64,000 bases of DNA, taken from NCBI GenBank assembly GCA_012270995.1, contig JAAXHG010000166.1:57511-121510 (forward strand), given 5' to 3'. The first letter of the stretch is position 1. Each line of letters opens with the position of its first letter. Of this stretch, positions 34,500-42,175 are shown piece by piece. The DNA is from Vicinamibacteraceae bacterium (lineage in GTDB: Bacteria > Acidobacteriota > Thermoanaerobaculia > Multivoradales > Multivoraceae). A program made the translations under genes and the position numbers. The notes beneath the pieces were generated by a model that saw only the letters and a list, made by a program, of their open reading frames with translations, was not told where the DNA came from and did not search any database.

Positions 34500-35660
34500 G
34501 TGAGTTTGGGAGCTACCGAACAGACACAGCCGGCGTTCGTCGGCCGAAACGCGGAGGTCGCGGACGACTTCTGTCCGATTCTCGGTTTCGACCACCTGGA
34601 ACTCTACGTCGGCAACGCGAAGCAATCGGCTGCGTACTACTGCCACGCGTTCGGCTTCGAATGCACCGCGGTACGCGGGCTTCAGACTGGCGAGCGGACG
34701 CGCGCGTCCTACCTCGTGGAGCAGGGCGGCATACGGCTCGTCCTGACCAGCGGCCTGCATTCGTCTCACGACGCCGCCCGGTCGGTCAGCAGGCACGGCG
34801 ACTCGGTCGCGGTGATCGCGCTCTCGGTACCAAGTGTCGACGAGGCGTTCTCCGCCGCGGTATCGAGGGGTGCGAGGCCCGCGGCTTCGCCGGCAGTCGC
34901 CAGCGACGACCACGGTCAACTCCGTCACGCCTCGATCCGTCTCTACGGCGACTGCGTGATGCAGTTCATCGAGCGAGGTGACTACAGCGGCGTCTTCGGC
35001 CCCGGCTTCGAGGCGGCGCCGGAAGTGGCTGGCGCCTCCCGCTCCCGGGGCTGCGGGCTGCACACGATCGACCACGTTGTGGCCAACGTCGAGCTGGGTC
35101 GGATGAACGAGTGGGCGCGGTTCTTCTCACGCGTCCTGGGGTTCAACCAACTCGTCCACTTCGATGACGAGGCGATCTCGACCGAGTACTCGGCGTTGAT
35201 GTCGAAGGTGATGCAGGACGGTTCGGGGGTCATCAAGTTCCCGATCAACGAGCCCGCCGAGGGCCGCGGGAAGTCCCAGATCGAGGAGTTTCTCGACTTT
35301 CACGAAGGGCCGGGCGTGCAGCACATCGCCTGTCGAACCGACGACATTCTCGGCACCGTGTCCCGGCTGCGCGAGAATGGGGTCGAGTTCCTTCACGTCC
35401 CGGGGAACTACTACGACGACCTCGAGCAGCGGGTCGGAGAGATCGACGAGCCGATCGATCGTCTGGCCGAACTCGGCATCCTCGCCGACCGCGACGAGGA
35501 TGGCTACCTGTTGCAGATCTTCACCAAGCCGGTCGAGGACCGGCCGACGCTCTTCTACGAGATCATCGAGCGGCACGGAGCCAGGGGATTCGGTGAAGGC
35601 AACTTCAAGAGCCTGTTCGTAGCGCTCGAACGGGAGCAGGCGGCAAGGGGCAACCTGTGA
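34500..35660 (+). CDS. hpd: 4-hydroxyphenylpyruvate dioxygenase
   Basis: 386 residues, two vicinal-oxygen-chelate halves. The Fe(II) ligands are H192 (HTIDHVV), H275 (GVQHIACRTDD) and E354 (LFYEIIERHG), and the C-terminal GFGEGNFKSLF helix region is diagnostic for HPPD. It converts 4-hydroxyphenylpyruvate to homogentisate. The start is GTG 34500 with AAGGAGG about 7 nt upstream, one of the few strong Shine-Dalgarno sites in this region. Its stop overlaps the start of phenylalanine hydroxylase (GTGA). No homogentisate dioxygenase, maleylacetoacetate isomerase or fumarylacetoacetase gene lies in the window. Confidence 0.95.
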   Translation: MSLGATEQTQPAFVGRNAEVADDFCPILGFDHLELYVGNAKQSAAYYCHAFGFECTAVRGLQTGERTRASYLVEQGGIRLVLTSGLHSSHDAARSVSRHGDSVAVIALSVPSVDEAFSAAVSRGARPAASPAVASDDHGQLRHASIRLYGDCVMQFIERGDYSGVFGPGFEAAPEVAGASRSRGCGLHTIDHVVANVELGRMNEWARFFSRVLGFNQLVHFDDEAISTEYSALMSKVMQDGSGVIKFPINEPAEGRGKSQIEEFLDFHEGPGVQHIACRTDDILGTVSRLRENGVEFLHVPGNYYDDLEQRVGEIDEPIDRLAELGILADRDEDGYLLQIFTKPVEDRPTLFYEIIERHGARGFGEGNFKSLFVALEREQAARGNL

Positions 35661-36598
35661 CGACGAGGGTCATGCCCATGGCTGGCGCACTCGATCTGGC
35701 CCCTCGCGATCTGACGACGGGACGGGCCGGCTTCATCGAGCGGGCGCAGAGCAGGGGCGAGCTGTTCATCGAGCAGCCCTACGAGCTGTACAGCGAGTCG
35801 AACCAGCGAACCTGGAGGCGTCTGTACCGGGCGCTCGCAGGGCGCTGGGAGAAGCACGCTCATCCGCGTTTCCTCGACGGGGTGACCCGCCTGGCGCTCG
35901 ATCCGGACCGGATTCCGCGCCTGGCCGACATCAACCGGTTTCTCGAGCCCCTGAGCGGCCTCGTGGCGCGGGCGGTCAGCGGCTACGTTCCGGCCTACCT
36001 GTTCTTCGACTGTCTCCGCCGGCGCGAGTTCCCGACCACGATCACCATCCGGGACGGAGAGTGGCTCGACTACCTCCCCGAGCCCGACATCTTCCACGAT
36101 CTGGCGGGACACGTGCCGATGCACACCGACCCGGCGTTCGCCGATGTCCTTGTCCGTTTCGGCGAGGCCGCGCGGACGGCGGCACGGCTCGCACGGGGCG
36201 GCGACTGCGGCCAGGTCGAGAGCGCTCTCAAGGCGCTGGCGCGGTTCTTCTGGTTCACGATCGAGTTCGGGCTCATGCGGCGCCCCGACGGCAGCGGCCT
36301 CTGCGCATACGGCAGCGGCCTCCTGAGTTCGGCCGGTGAGATCGTCCACGCACTCGAGTCTCCCCGGGTGCAGCGGGCGCCGTTCCAGCTCGAGTGGGTG
36401 GTGAACCAGGGCTTCGAGATCGACTCCCTTCAGCCGCTGCTCTTCGTCGTCGACGGCTTCGATCGTCTGGAGGATGAGGTGCGGCGCCTCGAGCGCTGGC
36501 TCCGCGCCGGGCGACTCGACAACGTTGCCCCGGGCGAACCGGCTGTCAGCCGGGAAGATCTGCGGTCCTTTCTACAGGCAGGGAGCGCCGGCGCCTAG
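35657..36598 (+). CDS. phhA: Phenylalanine-4-hydroxylase (aromatic amino acid hydroxylase)
   Basis: 313 residues, catalytic domain only, as in bacterial PhhA. The Fe(II) ligands are H147 and H152 (PDIFHDLAGHVPMHTDPAFA) and E203 (FWFTIEFGL); the pterin-side motif is CAYGSGLLSS. It makes tyrosine from phenylalanine using tetrahydropterin and O2. GTG 35657 overlaps the HPPD stop by 4 nt, so the two are translationally coupled. The stop overlaps the convergent amidase stop by 4 nt. A pterin-4a-carbinolamine dehydratase (PhhB) gene is not seen nearby. Confidence 0.95.
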   Translation: MTTRVMPMAGALDLAPRDLTTGRAGFIERAQSRGELFIEQPYELYSESNQRTWRRLYRALAGRWEKHAHPRFLDGVTRLALDPDRIPRLADINRFLEPLSGLVARAVSGYVPAYLFFDCLRRREFPTTITIRDGEWLDYLPEPDIFHDLAGHVPMHTDPAFADVLVRFGEAARTAARLARGGDCGQVESALKALARFFWFTIEFGLMRRPDGSGLCAYGSGLLSSAGEIVHALESPRVQRAPFQLEWVVNQGFEIDSLQPLLFVVDGFDRLEDEVRRLERWLRAGRLDNVAPGEPAVSREDLRSFLQAGSAGA

Positions 36599-38082
36599 TA
36601 GCCCGGCGGGCGCTCGAAACCGCCGATGCGTTCGCTCAGACGGCGGGCCAGGTCGAGCGTCGTGCGATCTTCCAGGAACGGCCCGGCGATCTGCAAGCCG
36701 ACCGGCAGGCCGTCGCTGGCCGTACCGGCCGGAATCACCGTCGCGGGCAGGTAGGCGACGCCGGTGAGCCCGACCCAGAGGGTCTGCTCCCCGTATGCGC
36801 GCTGTTCGCCGTTCACGGTGATTCGGCGCGCTCCCATCGGTTCGCTGTGGTCGTGGGGAATCGCGGTCGTCGGCAGGCAGGGCAGGAGCACGGCGTCCCA
36901 TTCCCTGAAGAAGTCGTGCCACTTGCGCCGCATCTGGAGCCGGCGCTCGTTGGCGGACAGCCAGGCGCGGTGGCGTTGGGAAGCCCAGCGTGCCGCCAGC
37001 GCCCCTTCCTCGTCCTCCCGTATGCCGCGAACGGCGAGCTCCTCGATCTCGTCGTGGCTGAAGCCTCCGCACATCGCTGCGCCGAGCAACTGCCCGAACA
37101 CGCGGGTCGCGTAGTCGAAGGGGAAGTCCGGCCGGGCCTCGCGGTCGACCGTGGCGCCGGCGGCTTCCAGGGCGTCCGCCGCTCGTTCCAGCCGCTCCAG
37201 TACCCGGTCGTCGATCGGGCAGGAGGGCTCTTCGAACCACACGGCGACCCGATAGTCGGCGAGGTTCTCGTGCCGGGCGGGAGGCAGTTCCAGCCGGTAG
37301 CCGGGCGCGTGCCAGTCGTCGGGCCCGGCGAGGATGTCGAGGCCGAGTTCCAGATCCTCGACGGTGCGCGCCATCGGGCCGGCGACCGCGATGTCGGCCT
37401 GGGTCAGGGTGCCGGGAGGGCCCGGTATCTGGCCGAGCGCCGGCACGATGCCGTAGCTCGGCTTGTGGCCGAAGACGCCGCAGGTGGAAGCGGGGCCGCG
37501 GATCGAACCGCCGATGTCGCTGCCGAGTTCCAGCGGCGTCAGGCCCGCTGCCAGGGCAGCGGCCGAGCCGCCGGAGGAGCCGCCAGGCGTCCTCTCCAGG
37601 TTCCATGGGTTGTTCGTCTGGCCGAACACCTCGTTGTAGCTCTGCGTGTCGCCGGCGTAGATGGGCAGGTTCGTCTTGCCGAAGATGACGGCGCCGGCGG
37701 CGCGCAGGCGGGCGACCGGCACCGCGTCGACCTCGGGAACGTGGCCGCTCAGTTCGGGTGCGCCGGAGGTCGTGCGCATGCCGACGGTCTGGAAGGAGTC
37801 CTTGATCGTCATCGCGACGCCGTGGAGCGGGCCCAGGCTCCGACCGTCGGCCAGCGCCCGGTCGGCGGCGTCCGCCTCGCCTCGCGCCCGCTCGGCGTCC
37901 AGGGTGACGACGGTGTTGAGCGGCGGGTTCAGCCGCTCGACGCGGTCGAGCAGGAGTTCGAGGTAGTCGCGGGAGGAGATCCGCCGGGCCCGGATCGCAG
38001 CCGCGACCTCCAGAGCGGACGAGAAGGCGTTGTCATCGGTGAGGTCGGAAGGAGCGGTGGGTGCGGTCGCTTCGGCGTTCAT
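36595..38082 (-). CDS. Amidase signature family hydrolase
   Basis: 495 residues. The Ser-cisSer-Lys triad is complete: K94 (VAMTIKDSFQ), Ser169/170 (TPGGSSGGSAAALAAG) and nucleophile S193 (GSDIGGSIRGPAS). It is longer than needed for GatA function, and no gatB or gatC is adjacent, so a free amide or peptide amidase is more likely than tRNA-dependent amidotransferase. The C-terminus PVGLQIAGPFLEDRTTLDLA is typical. ATG 38082 is preceded by a TACCCT box at 8 nt. Convergent with phenylalanine hydroxylase, with a 4-nt overlap of stops. Substrate unknown. Confidence 0.87.
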   Translation of the reverse strand: MNAEATAPTAPSDLTDDNAFSSALEVAAAIRARRISSRDYLELLLDRVERLNPPLNTVVTLDAERARGEADAADRALADGRSLGPLHGVAMTIKDSFQTVGMRTTSGAPELSGHVPEVDAVPVARLRAAGAVIFGKTNLPIYAGDTQSYNEVFGQTNNPWNLERTPGGSSGGSAAALAAGLTPLELGSDIGGSIRGPASTCGVFGHKPSYGIVPALGQIPGPPGTLTQADIAVAGPMARTVEDLELGLDILAGPDDWHAPGYRLELPPARHENLADYRVAVWFEEPSCPIDDRVLERLERAADALEAAGATVDREARPDFPFDYATRVFGQLLGAAMCGGFSHDEIEELAVRGIREDEEGALAARWASQRHRAWLSANERRLQMRRKWHDFFREWDAVLLPCLPTTAIPHDHSEPMGARRITVNGEQRAYGEQTLWVGLTGVAYLPATVIPAGTASDGLPVGLQIAGPFLEDRTTLDLARRLSERIGGFERPPGY

Positions 38083-38090
38083 TGGCGGCG

Positions 38091-38096
38091 AGGGTA
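38091..38096 (-). promoter_or_regulatory. -10 box, leaderless-type, for the amidase gene
   Basis: TACCCT on the minus strand ends 8 nt before the ATG at 38082; no Shine-Dalgarno. Confidence 0.42.
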
Positions 38097-38196
38097 GCAG
38101 CGCCGCCGACCGGCATGGCACTTCGTTTGCATTGCAGATCCGGGTCCGAACCGAGCACTGGAGTACTGTGTTACTTCGAAGGAGGCTGGCACGAGC

Positions 38197-39912
38197 TTGA
38201 TTCCAAAGAACCTGAAGATGAAGACCCTGCCTGCTCACGTTCACCTCGCCTTGGCTTTCGCGCTCGCGTGCTGGGCCGTCCCGCCGTGTGGCCCGGTCGG
38301 CGCCCAGGAGCTCGAGGACCCGGTGGATCTCCTCTTCGGAGAGGAGATCCACGTCCGCGTGGTCAACCTGGAGGTCGTCGTCGAGGACCGGGCCGGAAAC
38401 CGAGTCCATGGGCTGACGGCCGACGACTTCCGCATCTTCGTGGACGATGCCGAAGTCGGCGTCGACTACTTCACGGAGATCCTGGAGAACCGGGCAGTTG
38501 AAACAGCCGATGGCGAGGCGCCCCCCGCGATCGGCGAGGGCGAGTCGGTGCCGACGAACTACCTGCTGTTCGTGGACGACGACCACACCCACGTGACGTT
38601 CAGGAGGCCCGTGCTTCGAGGTTTCTCCGATCAGTTGGCGAACCTCGGCATCGAGGACCAGGTGGCGGTGGTCGTTCAGAGCGGACGGCGACTGGGACTG
38701 CTGAGTCCATTCACGACCGACCGCGAACAGACCCGCCGTGTCCTGCGGGCACTCGAACAGGGGCGACGCTACGGTGGGGTGCTGCGGGCACCGCGGTTCA
38801 TCGCTGGTGAGGCGCCGGCCGGGGACCGGATGGAGGCGTTGGTGGGCGCCCAGGCCGGCGTTCTGGAGGACACGAGCGTCGCGGAGGGGCTGAGTGTTGG
38901 CCTCGTGGCCGGGCAGATCGGCCCCGGGGCCGACGCGGAGCTGCTCTCCGCGGCCGGCGATCTGGCGGTCCCGTCGATGCGCCTGCCGGAGCTCGCGTCG
39001 GAGGTGCAGGCGTCGGCGCTGGCGCGTGATCTCGAGTTCTCGGTCATCGCGGTCAGCTCGGCGATGCGAGCCCTCGACGTGCCGAACGGCCGCAAGGTGC
39101 TGCTGCTCCTGGCCGGCGGTTGGCCGACGGGAATGTTCCGGCCTGCCGGGCAGAGCATCGGCGTTCGCACGGACAGGGAGATCCTGGGTGATCTGATCGA
39201 CACGGCGAACGTGCTGGGCTACACGGTCTACCCCGTGGACCAGCAGGCGCGCCACAACACGACGCGGTGGGGGAACCTGAGGCACATGGCGCGGGAGACG
39301 GGCGGCCGGGCCTACATGGCCGGTTCCAACCTGGCCGCCATGCGCCGGGTCAGCGCGGATGTGTCGAACTACTACTGGCTGGGCTTCGTCCCGGAGTACC
39401 GCCGGGACGACCGGGCTCACGACGTCCGAGTGGAGGTGCGGGGCCCGGGCCTGCGCGTGCGCTCCCGCGGCGGCTACGTCGACGTCTCGGCGCGAGCCGA
39501 AGCGGACATGGAGACCCAGGGCCGGCTCCTGTTTCCCGATCAGTTTCAGGCGACAGACGCACCTGCGCTGCGCGTCGACGTCGGCAGGGCCGAACCCACG
39601 GGTATCCGCAAGATGCTGGTGCCGGTGACCGTCTACGTTCCGATCGGCTATTTCCCCGTCGTGCCGTACCAGGGTCAGTATCTGGCCAAACTGGAACTGC
39701 GCTTCGCCGTCGTCGACCGCAACGGCGGTCAGGCGGACATTCCGATGATTCCCATCGACCTTCGGGGGCGGAACAGGCCGGCTCCGGAAGCCGTGATGCC
39801 CTACAATGCGACGTTGACCCTGCGCCGCAAGCCCCACGATCTCGTGGTCGCGATCCACGACCCGGTAAGTGACCAGACCGTCAGCACGCGCACCCGGGTT
39901 TCCTTCCGATGA
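38197..39912 (+). CDS. VWFA-related acidobacterial-type secreted protein
   Basis: 571 residues with a signal peptide ending VGAQE. The order is the DLLFGEEIHVRVVNLEVVVE strand block, VHGLTADDFRIFVDD, then a von Willebrand A-like fold, as in the VWFA-related family largely restricted to Acidobacteriota. The metal site that would read DxSxS is instead VDDDHTH, so ion-dependent adhesion is probably altered. The second half includes VYPVDQQARHNTTRWGNL, LRHMARETGGRAY and ADVSNYYWLGF. The start may be TTG 38197 (AAGGAGG 11 nt upstream) or ATG 38218. Function unknown; it is a good phylum marker. Confidence 0.85.
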   Translation: MIPKNLKMKTLPAHVHLALAFALACWAVPPCGPVGAQELEDPVDLLFGEEIHVRVVNLEVVVEDRAGNRVHGLTADDFRIFVDDAEVGVDYFTEILENRAVETADGEAPPAIGEGESVPTNYLLFVDDDHTHVTFRRPVLRGFSDQLANLGIEDQVAVVVQSGRRLGLLSPFTTDREQTRRVLRALEQGRRYGGVLRAPRFIAGEAPAGDRMEALVGAQAGVLEDTSVAEGLSVGLVAGQIGPGADAELLSAAGDLAVPSMRLPELASEVQASALARDLEFSVIAVSSAMRALDVPNGRKVLLLLAGGWPTGMFRPAGQSIGVRTDREILGDLIDTANVLGYTVYPVDQQARHNTTRWGNLRHMARETGGRAYMAGSNLAAMRRVSADVSNYYWLGFVPEYRRDDRAHDVRVEVRGPGLRVRSRGGYVDVSARAEADMETQGRLLFPDQFQATDAPALRVDVGRAEPTGIRKMLVPVTVYVPIGYFPVVPYQGQYLAKLELRFAVVDRNGGQADIPMIPIDLRGRNRPAPEAVMPYNATLTLRRKPHDLVVAIHDPVSDQTVSTRTRVSFR

Positions 39913-39976
39913 TCGGGCGGCGTAGCCGGAAGACGCACGGAAGTTTCGAAGGCGTGGCGCCGGCCCGAGTCGCTCG

Positions 39977-40435
39977 GTGAGCCTGATCGACGGCGTTGGC
40001 GGCGCCTTCCTCTTCAGCGAGGAGCCGGCGCGGCTCGCCGACTGGTACACGGAGCACCTTGGTATCGACTTCGAGGGGAGCGAGGAGTTCGGCGCCTTCT
40101 ACGTCCGCTACGTGGCGGTCGACCCGGCCGACGCCGCCTGGGTCATGGACACGACCTTCGCGATCATGAAGGCGAAGCGGCCGGTGCCGCGGATGGCTGC
40201 CAACGAGGGGACGGAGCAGGGGGACATGTACGGCGACCAGCCGTTCATGGTCAACCTGCGGGTGCGTGATCTCGACGCGGTGCTGCAGCACCTCGCCGAA
40301 CGGGGCGTCGCGCCGCTTCGCCGGGACGACGAGGGGTACGCCCTGTTCGCTTGGGTCCGGGATCTCGAAGGGAACCGCGTCGAACTGTATCAGCCCCGGC
40401 CGGAGGCGGCCGCGACCGCGGGCACCGAGGGCTGA
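39977..40435 (+). CDS. VOC-superfamily (glyoxalase-like) protein
   Basis: 152 residues, one vicinal-oxygen-chelate module pair: GGAFLFSEEPARLADWYTEH, FMVNLRVRDLDAVLQHLAER, VRDLEGNRVELYQPR. The C-terminal Glu in NRVELYQ is the usual metal ligand. The start is GTG 39977. No partner gene identifies a substrate; it could be a lyase, an isomerase or a resistance-type binding protein. It converges on the peroxiredoxin gene, with 9 nt between stops. Confidence 0.82.
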   Translation: MSLIDGVGGAFLFSEEPARLADWYTEHLGIDFEGSEEFGAFYVRYVAVDPADAAWVMDTTFAIMKAKRPVPRMAANEGTEQGDMYGDQPFMVNLRVRDLDAVLQHLAERGVAPLRRDDEGYALFAWVRDLEGNRVELYQPRPEAAATAGTEG

Positions 40436-40444
40436 GGAGCGCCG

Positions 40445-40966
40445 CTACTCCAGGCCCTGGCAGGCGGCCTTCGCGCCGGCCGGGTCCATCGCGTCGCCGC
40501 CTTCGGCGATGTAGGCGATCCTGCCGTCCTTGCCGACCACGTAGGTCACGCGCTTGGCGAGACCGGCGTACTGTTCCATCGTGCCGCCATACTGACTGAT
40601 CACCTTGGCGTCGACATCGCTGAGAAGCGCGAAGTCGAGTCCCAGGTCGGCGGCGAACTTCTTGTTGTCATCCAGCTTGTCGGCGCTGATGCCGAAGACG
40701 ATGGAGTCACTGTCCGTGAAGTCGGAGATACCAGCCTGGTATCTGTTCATCTCCATCGTTCATCCGCCTGTGAAGGCTTTGGGGAAGAAGGCCAGGACGA
40801 CGTTCTTCTGGCCCGCGAACGACGACAGGGTCACCTGGGCGCCGTCGGTGCTGGGCAGCGTGAAGTCGGGGGCCGCGTCGCCGACCGCCGGCGAGGCGGC
40901 GTTTGCGGGTACGGAAGCGAAGGAGGCGGCGGCCAGAAGCATCGCCGAGGTTGCGCAACGGATCAT
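40445..40966 (-). CDS. Exported peroxiredoxin with in-frame UGA at the peroxidatic position (probable selenoprotein)
   Basis: Read through one TGA codon (40762-40760), this is a single 173-residue AhpC/TSA protein. A signal peptide ends near VPANA; then come [50 protein letters not shown] and [15 protein letters not shown]. The UGA (residue 69) sits exactly where the family has its peroxidatic Cys in GGCT. A hairpin with GATACC/GGTATC stem and AGGCT loop begins 17 nt after the UGA, within the usual bacterial SECIS range. Upstream and downstream parts are in the same frame with no other defect. AGGAG lies 5 nt before the ATG; the internal ATG at 40756 has no ribosome site. A C-terminal Cys (AKAACQGLE) may resolve the selenenic acid. 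Confidence 0.8.
40727..40743 (-). promoter_or_regulatory. Candidate bacterial SECIS hairpin
   Basis: In mRNA sense GAUACC-AGGCU-GGUAUC, starting 17 nt after the UGA of the peroxiredoxin gene. The loop has GG, with the first loop G 24 nt from the UGA. A lower GGA/UCC pairing can extend it. This position and loop type fit SelB-binding elements. Confidence 0.65.
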
Positions 40967-41080
40967 GGGGTCTCCTGGATCTCGGGTTCGTGCGGTTCTC
41001 GCTCACTTGGGGAGCGGAAGACCGGCGCCATGGAGGCGGGAAGCGCGCGCGAGTGTAGCAGTCCGGCCCGGCGGCTTCGC

Positions 41081-41086
41081 TACACT
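41081..41086 (+). promoter_or_regulatory. -10 box, leaderless-type, for the gene at 41093
   Basis: TACACT ends 6 nt before the ATG at 41093; no Shine-Dalgarno. Confidence 0.5.
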
Positions 41087-41092
41087 GCCGGC

Positions 41093-42175
41093 ATGAGAAC
41101 ACGTTTTGCCGCGACCCGTTTGGCGCTCTGCGCCGCCGCCCTGCTTGTAACCAGCCTGCCGGGGGTCGCCGATGACGGCGGCATTCCCCGCACCGCCAGC
41201 GGGAAGCCGGACCTCACCGGCGTCTACGACATCGCCACGCTGACGCCGCTGGAGCGGGATCCCAAGTTCGGGGACAATCTGTACCTGACACCGGAAGAGG
41301 CGGAGGAGATCGCGAACGCGGTCGCCACGCGCCGGGCGGACGCGCTCGAGGCGAGCGATCCGACCCGCGAGGCGCCGCCGCCGGGCGGCGACGGCTCCCC
41401 GGGCGCCGCGGGCAACGTGGGCGGTTACAACGACTTCTGGCTCGACTACGGAAGCGGCTCGATTTCCATCGACGGCAAGTTCCGCACCTCCCTCGTCTAC
41501 GACCCGCAGAACGGCCGCCTGCCCAAGATGCTGCCGGCCGCCCTGGAGGCGCGGATGGCGTTCTTCGCCCTGTTCCGCGAGAACACGGGCACCGCCTGGT
41601 GGCTCGAGAACGACGGCCCGGGGCCCTACGACGACATGGAACAGCGCCCCCTTGGCGAGCGCTGCATCCTCGGGTTCGGCTCGACGTCCGGTCCGCCGAT
41701 GCTGCCCACGGCCTACAACAACCTGAAGCGGGTCGTGCAGACCGAGGACTACGTGATGATCCTCGCCGAGATGATCCACGACGCCCGGATCATCCGGATC
41801 GGCGGCGGGCACCTGCCGGAGGGGATGACGGCGTACATGGGCGACTCGATTGGCCGCTGGGAGGGCGACACGCTGGTCGTCGAGACGGCGAATTTCGGCA
41901 AGAAGCCGGGCATGTACACCTACGGTGTGGGGGAGAGTCTCAAGGTCACCGAGCGCTTCAGCCGCATTGATGCGAACACCCTGAACTACAACTTCACCGT
42001 CGAGGACCCGAATACGTGGGAGTCGGCCTGGAGCGGCGAGTTCCCGTGGCCGGCTGCCGACGGCAGGGTGTACGAGTACGCCTGCCACGAGGGGAACTAC
42101 GCGCTCGGGAACATCATGCGCGGCGCCCGGCTGCTGGAAGCCGATGCAGCGGCCGCGGCCGGTGGCGCGGAGTAG
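41093..42175 (+). CDS. Exported protein of unknown function
   Basis: 360 residues with a signal peptide (MRTRFAATRLALCAAALLVT, cleavage near GVADD). The mature part opens with PRTASGKPDLTGVYDIATLT and contains VIILAEMIHDARIIRI-like (VMILAEMIHDARIIRIGGGH), YMGDSIGRWEGDTLVVETAN and KVTERFSRIDANTLNYNFTV. These blocks define a widespread exported family in Acidobacteriota and Proteobacteria with no known activity. I chose ATG 41093 because it has a leaderless-type box and gives a clean signal peptide; the earlier ATG at 41030 does not. The next gene may overlap its last 32 nt. Confidence 0.8.
   Translation: MRTRFAATRLALCAAALLVTSLPGVADDGGIPRTASGKPDLTGVYDIATLTPLERDPKFGDNLYLTPEEAEEIANAVATRRADALEASDPTREAPPPGGDGSPGAAGNVGGYNDFWLDYGSGSISIDGKFRTSLVYDPQNGRLPKMLPAALEARMAFFALFRENTGTAWWLENDGPGPYDDMEQRPLGERCILGFGSTSGPPMLPTAYNNLKRVVQTEDYVMILAEMIHDARIIRIGGGHLPEGMTAYMGDSIGRWEGDTLVVETANFGKKPGMYTYGVGESLKVTERFSRIDANTLNYNFTVEDPNTWESAWSGEFPWPAADGRVYEYACHEGNYALGNIMRGARLLEADAAAAAGGAE

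Noticed and set aside
40757..40966. Peroxiredoxin as a pseudogene split into two ORFs
   Set aside because: Both parts are in one frame with a single TGA at the catalytic position and a hairpin after it; other residues are intact and the second part lacks a ribosome site.
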